From Loripinus fragilis (Eukaryota; Mollusca; Bivalvia; Lucinida; Lucinidae), in NCBI GenBank assembly GCA_964019695.1, contig OZ026517.1:56103672-56167671 (forward strand): DNA of 64,000 nucleotides. The letters are read 5' to 3'. Positions 44,640 through 54,580 of this stretch are shown here, piece after piece. A program made the position numbers and the translations under genes. Numbering within the stretch: position 1 is the stretch's first letter; every line of letters begins with the position of its first letter. The notes beneath the pieces are model-generated. The model saw nothing but the letters and a program-made list of their open reading frames with translations. It was not told where the DNA came from and searched no databases.

Positions 44640-44795
44640 CAGCCGTGGTGAAGTGGATAAACCGCTTGCATTAATCCGGGGTCATGAGTTCGATAGCGGC
44701 TACTCTAGCATGTTGGATGAGACTATAAGCCGTTGTCCCGTCTCCATATGACCATAACTGTTTGTGGGACGTTAAACTCGAACTCGCTTGTGACA
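44640..44795 (+). mobile_element. tRNA-derived SINE, second subfamily
   Basis: The head has A-box-like CGTGGTGAAGTGGATAAACC and a weak B box (GAGTTCGATAGC). It is followed by GTTGTCCCGTCTCCATATGACC and the tail TGTGGGACGTTAAACTCGAA. The tail GGGACGTTAAAC is common to clam SINEs. Related to 4120-4210. Confidence 0.6.
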
Positions 44796-44933
44796 TTTCG
44801 CACGCGTAGAGTTTATCCAATTCTTCTTATTTGAAGTGATTTCTTTGAATAATACTGATCAATATGGACTGTCCAATTGAAATGTTGTATTAATTAAATG
44901 TATTATTTTAATTGCCGATCATAATTCACCATA

Positions 44934-45105
44934 TCTACATTAATTGCTGGTTCCCGCTTTACAAGTGGTCAGTAATGGAAAAACAGGTAACCAGTACCCC
45001 CCCCAATACCTGGAAATGGGGGGGGGGGGGGGTTCTGGTTACCTGTTTTTACATTATTGACCACCTGTAGACAGGGAACCAGCAATTAATGTAGATATGG
45101 TGAAT
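44934..45105. mobile_element. 172-bp palindromic MITE, copy 1
   Basis: Almost the whole element is a palindrome: ATTCACCATATCTACATTAA at left is matched inverted at right. Inner arms AAACAGGTAACCAGTACCCC enclose C and G runs. A second copy lies at 45904. Confidence 0.85.
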
Positions 45106-45399
45106 AGGTAATGACTATGCTTTTGTAATTTGTTCTTTTTAGCATTGTTATGGGTGCACTTATTAACCAGCTAAATTAATCACTTTCCTTTTTTTTCGCA
45201 CAGGCTGATCAGTGCCTTTGGTATTTTCTGCTTTTAAGCTATAAAGTTGTGCTGGACCAGTTGGATTATTCATTGACAACTGGCTTCTTTCAATCAGCCT
45301 TATGGAAATCCCACAATATAGTCCAGCTCAACATCCCGGCTTCCCACTTCAGTGTAGACTTGGATAAGACTTAAAATATTTTAATAGCTTTATGCAAAT

Positions 45400-45470
45400 G
45401 CGCAGTGGTTCAACTCCAGACAGAGGGGTTGCGAGTTCAAGCCTCACGTGCGTCACTGCGTTGTCTAATC
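45400..45470 (+). mobile_element. SINE head fragment
   Basis: GCGCAGTGGTTCAACTCCAG followed by GGGTTGCGAGTTCAAGCCTCACGTGCGTCACTG-type sequence matches the head of the SINE at 23932, with a deletion in the middle of the tRNA-like part. Confidence 0.55.
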
Positions 45471-45524
45471 AATGTGCATATTGGTGTAACACCCACCCTC
45501 TGAAATGAAAACTGAGTTTCTTAG

Positions 45525-45617
45525 CAATACTGGTCCGGATTCCCTAAAAAGCATAAAGGCAAAAAAAAAAAGAAATTGAACCCCCTCTGACAAAACTTTC
45601 TGGATCCACGCATGCTA
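45525..45617 (-). repeat. Truncated GGATCC/GGGGTCC element
   Basis: ATACTGGTCCGGATTCCCTA, an A run and CCCTCTGACAAAACTTTCTGG followed by GGATCCACGCATG equal one end of the element at 54915-55215. Confidence 0.55.
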
Positions 45618-45667
45618 GAGGCTAACATTTCCCCAGTGGTAAATTTCTACCGGTGTTCGTCGGGGTG

Positions 45668-46533
45668 CTAGGACATTTCGGCCACGGACATTTCAGCACT
45701 GGACGTTTCGGCCTGGATATTTTGGCCACGAACATTTCGGCCAAGGAAAATGCCGAAGGTGGACATTTCGGCCATAACCATTGATTTTGAGTTTGGGATG
45801 TGTGCATGCGTAAATGTGTGATGCATTTCTTTATCTCTTGAAATCAAATATGCTTGTGAATACTTACAGCAGATTCAAAGATACATGATAATAGGATCAT
45901 GCTATTCACCATATCTACATTAGTTGCTGGTTACCGGTTTACAGGTGACCAGTAATGGATAAACAGGTAACCAGTACCCCCCCAATACCTGGAAATGGGG
46001 GGGGGGTTCTGGTTACCTGTATTTACATTACTGACCACCTGTAGACTGGGAACCAGCAATTAATGTAGATATGGTGAATTTTTCATAGAAACAGGTAAAT
46101 TACGGTGTATATTATACAGCGGTAAATGATATATACCTGTATAAAGTACCCATTACCTGGATTAGTTAATATATTTTACAATGATTCTCGTGAATCTACT
46201 GTACATAACAATTGATGAATGTTTACTACTTTCATGCTGAGCCTAGATTTATCTTTTTTCTTCAAAACACTGCAGATCCAGATCAGTCAGCTCCCTACCT
46301 GATCAGGACCCACACATTTTTCATCTCTGCTTGTAAATGCATGCAGTTTAATAACTGATAACATTTGGGAGAAATATAGTATATATGTGTATGATTATTC
46401 AGACAATTATGTCCTAAGAAATGCATCACACATTTATGCATGCACACACCCCGACCCACAATTTAAGGTTATGGCCGAAACGTCCACCTTTGGCATTTTC
46501 CGTGGCTGAAATGTCCGGGCCGAAACGTCCTAG
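45668..46533. mobile_element. 866-bp TIR element with GGACATTTCGGCC words
   Basis: Ends are inverted partners of about 28 bp beginning CTAGGACATTTCGGCC. Subterminal blocks repeat GGACATTTCGGCC-like words (six on the left), and TGATGCATTTCTT / AAGAAATGCATCA extends the inverted symmetry to about 45832 and 46418. It contains the palindromic MITE at 45904. No transposase. Confidence 0.75.
45904..46079. mobile_element. 176-bp palindromic MITE, copy 2
   Basis: Near-identical to 44934-45105, including the central CCCCC ... AATACCTGGAAAT ... GGGGG, and nested in the 45668-46533 element. Confidence 0.85.
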
Positions 46534-47723
46534 GCCGAAATTGTGTTCTCACCTTACTGACGTTACTTTATTGAAAGGCTTGGACGAAATGCGATCCTTT
46601 CATTTCGCAGGAATGCGTGGTGTCTTCAAACTTTAGATTCAGCAGAATGATACATTTAATTATTTCGGCAGGCATTAAATACACTGACCAGACTGCACTA
46701 TTTGCGCGTGGTGGTATGCGCCACTGAGTTCTTTATAACCGAAACAGACCCAGATCGAGACATTGTTAGTTTTCGTGAAACTTAAATTGTAAGAAGGACA
46801 TCTGTTATAAACCCTGTTCATTCTAATGGAATATCCTATAGTTATATAGAATGTTCATTATATCGTGTTTTAAAGGGTTGTGGGTCCAAACTTCTATAAA
46901 ATGATGTATTTCTTTCCTTGAAGCAAACAGTGCAGATCCTTATTTATTTATCTATTTATTAATTTATTCTCCCAATATTGGACCGAAGTCCCGATTTAAT
47001 AAAAAGAGGGAAGGTTATGCAGCGGACTACAATGTCCGACGGTCTAGCTGTTCTGCACATTGGCTGGTTACATGTGATTATTGAAGAAGAAAACACTTGG
47101 CAGTCAAAAAGGAAGGTGCTGATTAGACTGCGTGGATAAATGGCGCCAACTACCATATAATCTTATAACATGTTCTGCCCCTGTCGTAAGTTTTATTACA
47201 GGTCGGCCAATAAATGAGACATGCCAATATGTATTGTCTCGCTATGATAAAGGACGCTCTGGACACTGATCAGCCCGCCTGTTGCGCGAGTCAATACGCA
47301 CACTAAACTGACCGTTTTATCGTGTTTGTTTGGTTACATTTTACTGTGATTTATCCGAGCTGAAATGTCCGGCCTTTTTTACTCATTTAAAGCCAAATGT
47401 ACTTTCACACTCTTATAATTCGGACAGGTCAATTTCCGTTTAAAGGGTTGTTGGATGGCAGTTTTCATTTTTATCTAAATCTTAATCTTGTTTATAGTAT
47501 TCTAGAAGCAAACAGTGGAGACCCTTATCAGACGCCGGGTCAAAGAAACCATTGTAATCTACAGAAAATAATGAAACTGTTTTAATTTTATTCAGTTTGA
47601 AAACGTTATTTTTCGCATCATAAAAATTCAACACTTAACTTAAGTCTTCCTTAATTTTAAGGATGCATTTTAATTCTTGGTCCAGATTGTCTGGCTTTTT
47701 AGTAAACATATATAAACACTAAT
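46534..47723. other. Gene-free DNA
   Basis: GCAAACAGTG(C/G)AGA(T/C)CC words near 46923 and 47508 are isolated members of the GGATCCAGATC family. No gene recognised. Confidence 0.4.
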
Positions 47724-47960
47724 TGAGCCGCGAATGTGATTTCCAACGTGTGGTATTTTGAGAAGTGTAGACTCGGACAAGCTTGTGCAGTCCCCATTTA
47801 AGCTTAGCAATTCTAAATGCTGTTCGGTCAGTAGCTTAACAGACAAAGAATATTCAAGCGACTAGCAAAATCTCTGAACAGACTGCGCCTAGGCGCAGGC
47901 TGATCTGAGGCTTTGCTATTGGCACATACCACATTGTTGGAAATCTCATGTCGCGGCTCA
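47724..47960. mobile_element. TGAGCC MITE, copy 4 (reverse orientation)
   Basis: A 237-bp copy inverted relative to the others, with perfect end TGTCGCGGCTCA and partner TGAGCCGCGAATGTGATTTC. Confidence 0.8.
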
Positions 47961-48189
47961 TATATACTTGACTCTTCAGGGTCTATAAGTGCATTTATTC
48001 ATAAGCTTTTGTAAATGAGCTTATTTATAACCAGCTTGTGACGAATGGACTTTCCCATCCTTATCATTTGGTTGAATCCACTTTCATTTTAGAGTTTTTA
48101 TTTTTATTTCATTATTCAATGAATTTTTTCAAAGCAAACATTGCTTCTTTAAATAGGCAGAGGAACATATACAAATTTGTGAAACTAGG

Positions 48190-48540
48190 ACAGACCGAGA
48201 CTCTACCGGGCCAAACCGTAGTAGAACCGCCATTTTCCAGGTACAAACGGGGGTTTACCGGCTCAAACCGTGTCAATCCCTGTCACCACCAGTGCGAACC
48301 ATGGCGCTACCATTCTTCATCGGGGCTCTACCGGCCTAACACCGGGGCATACCGGGGGTCTGCATCGCGCATGGTTTAAGGATGTTCCCGGAATGTGCCG
48401 GTATCGCCCCGACGGCATCACGGTGGTGACAGGGTTGCTCTGGGCGTCGTCCCGGTTTTTCCACGGTATTTGACAGCCTTCCCGGTAAACATTTTATTTC
48501 AACCGGGGACATGAGCCGGTTCATCCTGGATCTCCAAGGT
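48190..48540. other. GC-rich, CCGG-rich block
   Basis: About 350 bp are strikingly richer in G+C than the surroundings and packed with CCGG/CCGGG words (for example CTACCGGCCTAACACCGGGG). It ends a few bases before the right terminal array. Open frames on both strands through it show no known domain. Confidence 0.5.
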
Positions 48541-48552
48541 TGTCCACGCACT

Positions 48553-50582
48553 GCCCCTCAAGTGGTACATGTATCACATACATAAGCAGCGGTTTTAATA
48601 CTGGCTACTCTATCATTTAAATGCAAAGTTGTACATATTCCACCCGCACAGAATTACGACTAAGAGGATGGCTGCATTAGAATTAATTGTAACTGACTGC
48701 ACAGACTCCAAAGTGGTACATGTACCACCCGTACAGAATTACGCCTACAGAACTAACTTTAACTGCATATATAACAATTGCAACCCTGGCTGCTCTATCA
48801 TTTTAATGCAAAGTGGTACATACACCACCCCCTCAGAATTAAGTCTCGCCCTATTGCTGATTACGAATTAATTTTAATCTGCACTTCTGGGCTGCTATAT
48901 CATTTGAAGGCAAGGTGGTACATATACCTACTGCTAAGAATTAAATCTAAGATGATGGTTGCTTTAGAACCACTTCAAAGTCAGTGCAGTAAAAATCATT
49001 TCTTAAGCAGCCACCCTTTCAGACCTAATTTTGTTCGGGTGGTATATGTACCACTTTGGAGTACGTGCAGTTAAAGTTTATTTTAGTCAGCCACCCCCTT
49101 AGACGTAACTTTATGCGGGTGGTATACGTACCACTTTGCATTAAAATGATAGAGCAGTCAGAACTGCAATCACTGCATATCAATGTGGTACATGTACCAC
49201 TTTAGAGTCAGTTCAGTTAGATCAAATTTCTAAAGCAGCCATCCTGTCAGACGTAATTCTGTTAATTCTGTAGGGGTGGTATACGTACCACTTTTCATTC
49301 AAATGATAGAGCAGTCAGAACTACAACCACTGCATATCAATGTGGTACATGTACCACTTTAGAGTCAGTTCAGTTCGTTTAAATTTCTAAATAAGCCATT
49401 CTGTTAGACGTAACTTTATGCGGGGGGTAGTGTACGTACCACTTTGCATTCAAATGATAGAGCAGTCAGAAGTACAATCACTGCATATCAATGTGGTACA
49501 TGTACCACTTTAGAGTCAGTATAGTTAGATTAAATTTCCAAAGCAGTCATCCTGTCAGACGTAACTTTGTACGGTGGTATACGTACCACTTTGCATTCAA
49601 ATGAAAGAGCAGTCAGAACTACAATCACTGCATATCAATGTGGTACATGTACCACTTTAGAGTCAGTTCAATCAGATTAAATTTCTTAAGCTGTCGTCCT
49701 GTCATACACAACTTTGTGCGGGGTGGTATACGTACCACTTTGCATTCAAATGATAGAGCAGCTAGAAGTACAATCACTGCATATCAATGTGGTACATGTA
49801 CCACTTTAGAGTCAGTTCAGTTCTTTTAAATTTCTAAACCAGCCGTTATGTCAGACGTAACTTTATGCGGGTGGTATACGTACCACTTTCCATTCAAATG
49901 ATAGAGCAGTCAGAACTGCAATCAATGCATATCAATGTGGTACATGTACCACTTTAGAGTCAGTTCAGTTAGTTTAAATTTCTAAAGCAGACATCCTGTC
50001 AGACGTAACTTTGTACGGTGGTATACGTACCACTTTGCATTCAAATGAAAGAGCAGTAAGAAGTACAATCACTGCATATCAATGTGGTACATGTACCACT
50101 TTAGAGTCAGTTCAGTCAGATTGAATTTCTTAAGCTGTCGTCCTGTTAGACGTAACTTTGTGCGCGGGGTGTTATACCTACCACTTTGCATTAAAATGAT
50201 AGAGCAGTCAGAAGTACAATTACTGCATATCAATGTGGTACATGTACCACTTTAGAGTCAGTTCAGTTAGTTTAAATTTCTAAAGCAGCCATCCTGTCAG
50301 ACGTAACATTGTACAGTGGTATACGTACCACTTTGCATTCGAATGATAGAGCAGCCAGGATTAAAATTATTGAATATCAAAGTGGTACATGTACCACTTT
50401 GGAAGCAGTCTCTAACAGGATAGCGATTCTAAAACATGGATTTAGAGGGTTATTTTCTTGAAAAATTTTTTAAGTTGAAAAAAATGTAGCTGTTTTTGAA
50501 GCTTTTTACCCCCTCAATTTAAGCCTTTTTGATGTAAAAAGAGGATTCAATTGTTCAATCCCTTTTTATAAAATTCATGGTT
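48553..50582. repeat. Right terminal palindrome array, expanded
   Basis: Inverted relative to the left array. The inner part (48562 to about 48960) runs in one direction and the outer part (about 48985-50397) in the other. The outer part is a regular tandem of about 149 bp with GTGGTACATGTACCAC starting at 49185, 49342, 49493, 49640, 49789, 49937, 50084, 50235 and 50382, each alternating with GTGGTATACGTACCAC. Linkers share CATTCAAATGATAGAGCAGT and GTCAGACGTAACTTTG. The outer end 50398-50582 mirrors 36502-36675. Confidence 0.85.
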
Positions 50583-50819
50583 TCATTCTTTTAAGTGCTG
50601 TCTTATCGCTATTTCCTCGGGGGAGGGGGGTAACTTTGGGGTAATTTTGGTACAGGTGTGCGAGCCAGTATTTTAAAACATAACCCAATCATTTAATTTT
50701 TCTTCGATAGAAATGACCTGATTTAACATATACCTGTTTTAACAAAATGTTTACATGTTTCTTATAATGTTCCTTGATATTTATATACCCTCTTTGCTGT
50801 CTGTAAAATAAATATTACA

Positions 50820-50990
50820 ATGTCAAAAAACAGGACCATTCATTTATCAATGATGAAAAACTGGGTCAGTCATATCTTTTTTTCCTTAGAAAAAGGGGGC
50901 TTATCGTATACCTGGCAGCGCTGAAAAAGGGGGCTATATGGCACGCACATCCGTACAATGACATATAAAGGTAGTTACTCCCCCCCCCCC
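50820..50990 (-). repeat. Inverted partner of 41515-41680
   Basis: Carries ATGACATATAAAGGTAGTTA, AGCGCTG and GGGGGCTTATCGTATACC in reverse orientation to the copy at 41515, and ends at a C run with CACACACAC. Confidence 0.75.
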
Positions 50991-51094
50991 CAAACACACA
51001 CACACGAGGCTATTTCAACCTATGGTATTTGGCCAACAAACAGACAATGGTGTATGCGATTGTTGTTCAGGGCTTATAGGAAATCCCAACCATA

Positions 51095-51235
51095 GGGTCT
51101 ACCGTTCAGTGGGAACTTGGCAAGCCTCATTTCCCACTGAAACTGTGGGCCCTCCAGCTTCGTTTCTGGCTGAAACGGTGGGCCCTCGGGTTGGGAAATT
51201 TCTGTCCCCACTGAACACCGATGATGGATTCTATT
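51095..51235. repeat. Foldback with GTTCAGTGGG ends
   Basis: CCGTTCAGTGGGAACTTGG at left and CCCCACTGAAC at right are inverted partners. Within, GTGGGCCCTC occurs twice next to CTGAAAC. Lies about 340 bp upstream of the coding start at 51577. Confidence 0.5.
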
Positions 51236-51423
51236 TACCCCACATACCCATACCAAGCCATGGGAAAGATAAAAATTGAACAGCCACACATCAACAAACA
51301 AGTGACGTAATTTTTATTTTAAGTGACATCATCATGTTATATCGCATCTCACTGTATTGAGGAACCATTGGAAGTTTTTTTAAACACAAAAAATGGTGAG
51401 AAAGGAAACGAATCTATTATTCG

Positions 51424-51545
51424 TGTGAGGATGAGATGAAAAAGTCCACCCTTGCAATCATGGTTTGTCATTACTCGGCAAGCCTCGTGATGCCAAACTG
51501 TGATCCTCGGGACGGAGTTTTCCATCCCACCCTCACACTCGTGAA
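51424..51545. mobile_element. 122-bp imperfect hairpin element overlapping the open frame
   Basis: Arms of about 46 bp, GTGTGAGGATGAGATGAAAA at left and GTGTGAGGGTGGGATGGAAA read on the minus strand from the right, enclose a short loop. This hairpin supplies the first codons of the long open frame that begins at 51436, which argues those codons are not protein-coding. Confidence 0.65.
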
Positions 51546-51576
51546 AGATTATTATCTGATTCAACAGGTGAGCGGC

Positions 51577-53778
51577 ATGGACGAGATAGAAAAGATAGAG
51601 AAGGGCGTGGCTAGTATTTGTAAAGGTGATGATAAAAGAAATGACATTATGATGCTGATGAATAAAGAGGCTAGTTGGGACCAATTCCTAACTCCAGCTC
51701 CATACGCAATTGCTATTCTAGGGGAATTAATCCTGATTTCCGCAGACACAGATTTCAGTCTAGAGGATAAACCGCCAAAGGATGGGTTTCAGTTGTTGCG
51801 CTATCCAAACTCGTTTCGTGCATCGCTGGTTCAGGTTAGCCACTCTGGATGGGAGGCTTTTAACGAAGCACATACAAGCATGGATCAGATTAAGCTCCAT
51901 AGTGCCAATGTTGATACTCATGTCAAGAATGCCGTAAAGTTTCTCTTAAAAGGATCTCCCCAAGAGGTAGAGCATATGCTGCCACTTTGTTTGAAGAAGA
52001 TTAAGAAAATATCAGACGAAAGTCTTAGCCTTGCTAAGAATATTGAAGGTCGGTTTGTTACTACTATGAAATTGATAGCGGAATTACTAGAAGCGTGTAC
52101 TAACACTAAAGGTATATATGAATCTAAAATTAAAGAAACTGCGGCCGCAATTCGGGTTGCAAAGTGTGAGGAGGGTGCAGCAAAGAAAGAAAAGGAAGCC
52201 ATGGATCAAAGGCTGAAAACTATGGAAAAGGATGTGAAAGAAGCACAAAATGACTTTAAAGACGCTGTATCGAGTATGCCAACAGCCAGTGATATTTTAC
52301 AATTGTCTCTGGTTGATTCTATGGTAGAAGGGGTGAGGGCTATTACTAATATACCTTCGACATTCAAATCCGTTGTTAAAACAGGCGTGAAAGGAATTGC
52401 GTCTATTGCTGCACGACCATATCATATGATAGCACAGTCATCGAAAGGGCACAGCATGAAAGTCAGCATGGGTGTTGGCATGGATATTGACATGGACAGT
52501 GATGAGGAAGAAGATTCAGGTGTTGTTGATAATAAAACAATGGATGTTAGGCTTTCAGAAAATAAGATATATGCACAAGTTGAAAAAATGAACGAAAGTA
52601 TAAATCAACTGGCATATCTTATCTGGGGAAATGGTGATGAGAAATGTCCAGAACCAAATACATCTGAAATTGTAAAAGGCAGTCGTCTAACTGAAATAAA
52701 GTTCATGTTACAGCAGTGTTGGGATCACGTAAACCGTGAAAACAAAAGCAGAAATCTTCAGAAGAAAGTCATGGAAATTTGCAAAAATGGTATAACAATA
52801 TGTAAGGAAATGGTAGCTCTCACACGTAGTATGTCAGCATCATCGGATCATAAGATTCTCCGTTTGTCTAAAGAAGTTGGTGCTTTGCTTTGTCTGTCAG
52901 AACCACTGGCTGTTAAAGCTCGGGTGAAGCTAGATAAGAATCCACTGGATAACAAGCCTCCTCATCTGGCCAAGATGCCCACGCAGAGTAGAAGCAAGAG
53001 TATGGCGATAGCAGCGAGAGAGGAGGCGCGATTTAAAGTTGATCTAGCGAAAGAAACGCTTAAAGATGCAAGAAATAGACAGGATAAAGCATATGAGGAG
53101 ATGAAGGTTAGCAACGAGAGGCTTACAAAAGTGCTGAAGGAACTGGAAATGCTTGATTATCAGAAGATAGACTTTGACACAATTCGAGAAACACTGGTGA
53201 AAGGGATACAGGCTTTAGCAGAAGTTAGGGCAGAATGGGGGAAAATGGTACGTTTTTTCCAGATGCTATCAAATCTTGTGAAGTGTTGCTTGAATGCCTC
53301 ATTGGAAGACTTTGTAGATTCGAGTAAAGAAGGACACTCGCTGACCCTTGGTGGAACACCATTAAGTAATGTATTCAAAGATTTAATCTTTGAGCAAGCG
53401 ACACAAGCAAACAAAGTTGCTTTTGTTGTACACACCATTGCCAAAACATACACCCAAGTTTCAGAAAAGTATCTGATGGATCGGGTTAATTCATTGGACA
53501 AGCTGATAGCTCTTGATCCTCAAAAAGACGGCCATAAGATACGCAAAGAACGTATGGCGCTTCACAATGGATGCACGCAAGCCCAAGAAGCGATCAAAGT
53601 TATGGTAATGGAAGAAAAGGAAAACTTTCACAGCCGAATCGATGCGAGGATTGCACGTATTGAACGTGAAGTTGGAGCATTAATACCCCCCTTACCACCA
53701 GCAAGAGAAAAACAGATGAAAAAGTCAATCGAACATGGTCTGACAATGTCTGACAAGGACGTGGAAGACCTGGTGTAA
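51577..53778 (+). CDS. Large helical coiled-coil protein, alpha-pore-forming-like plan
   Basis: A 733-residue single-exon protein from ATG 51577. The frame stays open up to an ATG at 51436, which would add 47 residues, but those lie largely in a hairpin repeat. The ATG at 51577 has good context and follows TTATCTGATTCAACAG, an acceptor-like sequence, so a 5' non-coding exon is likely. The protein is almost all helix. There is a short hydrophobic segment YAIAILGELILIS near residue 43-55, then a helical domain with Ala/Lys/Glu coiled coil (about 165-235), a moderately hydrophobic stretch (about 240-295), an acidic linker (DMDSDEEED, near 308-316), and a second set of helices with coiled coil (about 465-520). 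A conserved-looking EWGKMVRFFQMLSNLVK motif (W at 554) and a charged C terminus follow. It looks like two consecutive copies of the helical plan of the 12096-13199 product. No enzyme motif. Function unknown; membrane or pore-forming activity is inference only. Confidence 0.8.
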   Translation: MDEIEKIEKGVASICKGDDKRNDIMMLMNKEASWDQFLTPAPYAIAILGELILISADTDFSLEDKPPKDGFQLLRYPNSFRASLVQVSHSGWEAFNEAHTSMDQIKLHSANVDTHVKNAVKFLLKGSPQEVEHMLPLCLKKIKKISDESLSLAKNIEGRFVTTMKLIAELLEACTNTKGIYESKIKETAAAIRVAKCEEGAAKKEKEAMDQRLKTMEKDVKEAQNDFKDAVSSMPTASDILQLSLVDSMVEGVRAITNIPSTFKSVVKTGVKGIASIAARPYHMIAQSSKGHSMKVSMGVGMDIDMDSDEEEDSGVVDNKTMDVRLSENKIYAQVEKMNESINQLAYLIWGNGDEKCPEPNTSEIVKGSRLTEIKFMLQQCWDHVNRENKSRNLQKKVMEICKNGITICKEMVALTRSMSASSDHKILRLSKEVGALLCLSEPLAVKARVKLDKNPLDNKPPHLAKMPTQSRSKSMAIAAREEARFKVDLAKETLKDARNRQDKAYEEMKVSNERLTKVLKELEMLDYQKIDFDTIRETLVKGIQALAEVRAEWGKMVRFFQMLSNLVKCCLNASLEDFVDSSKEGHSLTLGGTPLSNVFKDLIFEQATQANKVAFVVHTIAKTYTQVSEKYLMDRVNSLDKLIALDPQKDGHKIRKERMALHNGCTQAQEAIKVMVMEEKENFHSRIDARIARIEREVGALIPPLPPAREKQMKKSIEHGLTMSDKDVEDLV

Positions 53779-53820
53779 ACGGACAAGAATTCATAAAATG
53801 ATTAATTTTCGGGTAACACC

Positions 53821-53998
53821 AGGTAACTTCGGACATCAGGTTAATTCGGACATACATTTGCAAACCGTGGACATCTTGATTAGACGGCTCCTTATGAGCT
53901 GTCTTATCAGGATTTTCACTGTGTGTTTAGTTTTTTTATTCCAATAATTGAAACAAACAAGCTCGCTGTCCGAATTTATCTGATGTCCGAGGTTACCT
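53821..53998. mobile_element. 178-bp TIR element just downstream of the gene
   Basis: AGGTAACTTCGGACATCAGG at the left is matched inverted by the right end (TGATGTCCGAGGTTACCT), with ATTCGGACA boxes extending the repeat to about 35 bp. It begins 43 bp after the stop codon and would lie in the 3' untranslated region. Confidence 0.75.
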
Positions 53999-54039
53999 GA
54001 CCTTGTGGTATATGTTATTAGTTGGAAGAGACGGCATCC

Positions 54040-54370
54040 GCCATTGGCGGATCCAGGACTTTTCGTCAGGGGGGGGGGGGGGGGTCCAGGTCATTCTGAC
54101 AAAAATAGCTCTGACAACGTTTTTTTTTTTTTTTTTTTTTTAGTCCTCAGCTTATTCTTATTATTTTAACGAAATCAAATGGTTAATTTCGAAGAATACT
54201 ATCATTTTTCAAGGTTTCAGAGGGGGTCCAGCATTACCAGGGGGGGGGGGGGGTCCAACTTTTTCCAGAGGGGGTCCAATTGCTTATTCCCTATAGAAAC
54301 CCATATAACTTGTGATTTTCCAGGGGGTCCGGACCCCCTGTCCCCCCACCCCTCTGGATCCGCACTTGTC
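54040..54370 (+). mobile_element. GGATCC element, second subtype
   Basis: From TGGCGGATCCAGGACTTTTC to CTCTGGATCCGCACTTG with G runs, a T run of about 22, GGTTTCAGAGGGGGTCCAGC and GGGGGTCCGGACCCCCTG. Same order as 23455 and 39114. The 120-codon frame within it is an artefact. Confidence 0.75.
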
Positions 54371-54479
54371 CGCTTTTCAGTATTTTACGAACTAGTTTTT
54401 TTTATCAAAAGGGTTTCATCGCATTATTTGTTCCGACCATCTTCGACTCAAACAGGCATACTCAGCTATGATTCCTTAG

Positions 54480-54580
54480 AAATACTGGTACTGCCTTCCA
54501 GAAGCAATTGGAACAAGGGGGTCCAAGTTGCTTCTCAATAGAGCTTGGATCCAATTGCTTCTCGAAGGCGGTCGGTACGA
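54480..54580. repeat. Short hairpin with GAAGCAATTGG arms
   Basis: AGAAGCAATTGGAACAAG, CCAAGTTGCTTCTC, TTGGATCCAATTGCTTCTCG: the same word appears three times in alternating orientation, allowing alternative hairpins. Confidence 0.5.

Larger units (their letters stand above)
36502..50582. mobile_element. Candidate 14-kb element bounded by palindrome-array inverted termini
   Basis: Outer ends are inverted copies: 36502-36675 matches the reverse complement of 50398-50582, both starting AACCAT and sharing AAAAAGGGATTGAACAATTG and most of the next 150 bp. Inward of each outer end lies an array of 16-bp palindromes (36676-37889 and 48562-50397), also inverted relative to each other. TCAT flanks both ends (36498-36501 and 50583-50586), a possible 4-bp target duplication. 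The 10.6-kb interior has no intact transposase, only nested repeats and an RT fragment. The alternative is two separate arrays in opposite orientation, but neither array has a matching terminus on its inner side. Confidence 0.55.

Noticed and set aside
48038..48379. 113-codon open frame through the GC-rich block
   Set aside because: GC-rich sequence has few stops; frames are open on both strands and none shows a known domain.
51349..51684. 111-codon minus-strand open frame
   Set aside because: Antisense to the start of the 51577 gene and to a hairpin repeat.
54179..54541. 120-codon open frame
   Set aside because: Lies in a GGATCC-type non-coding element with G and C runs.
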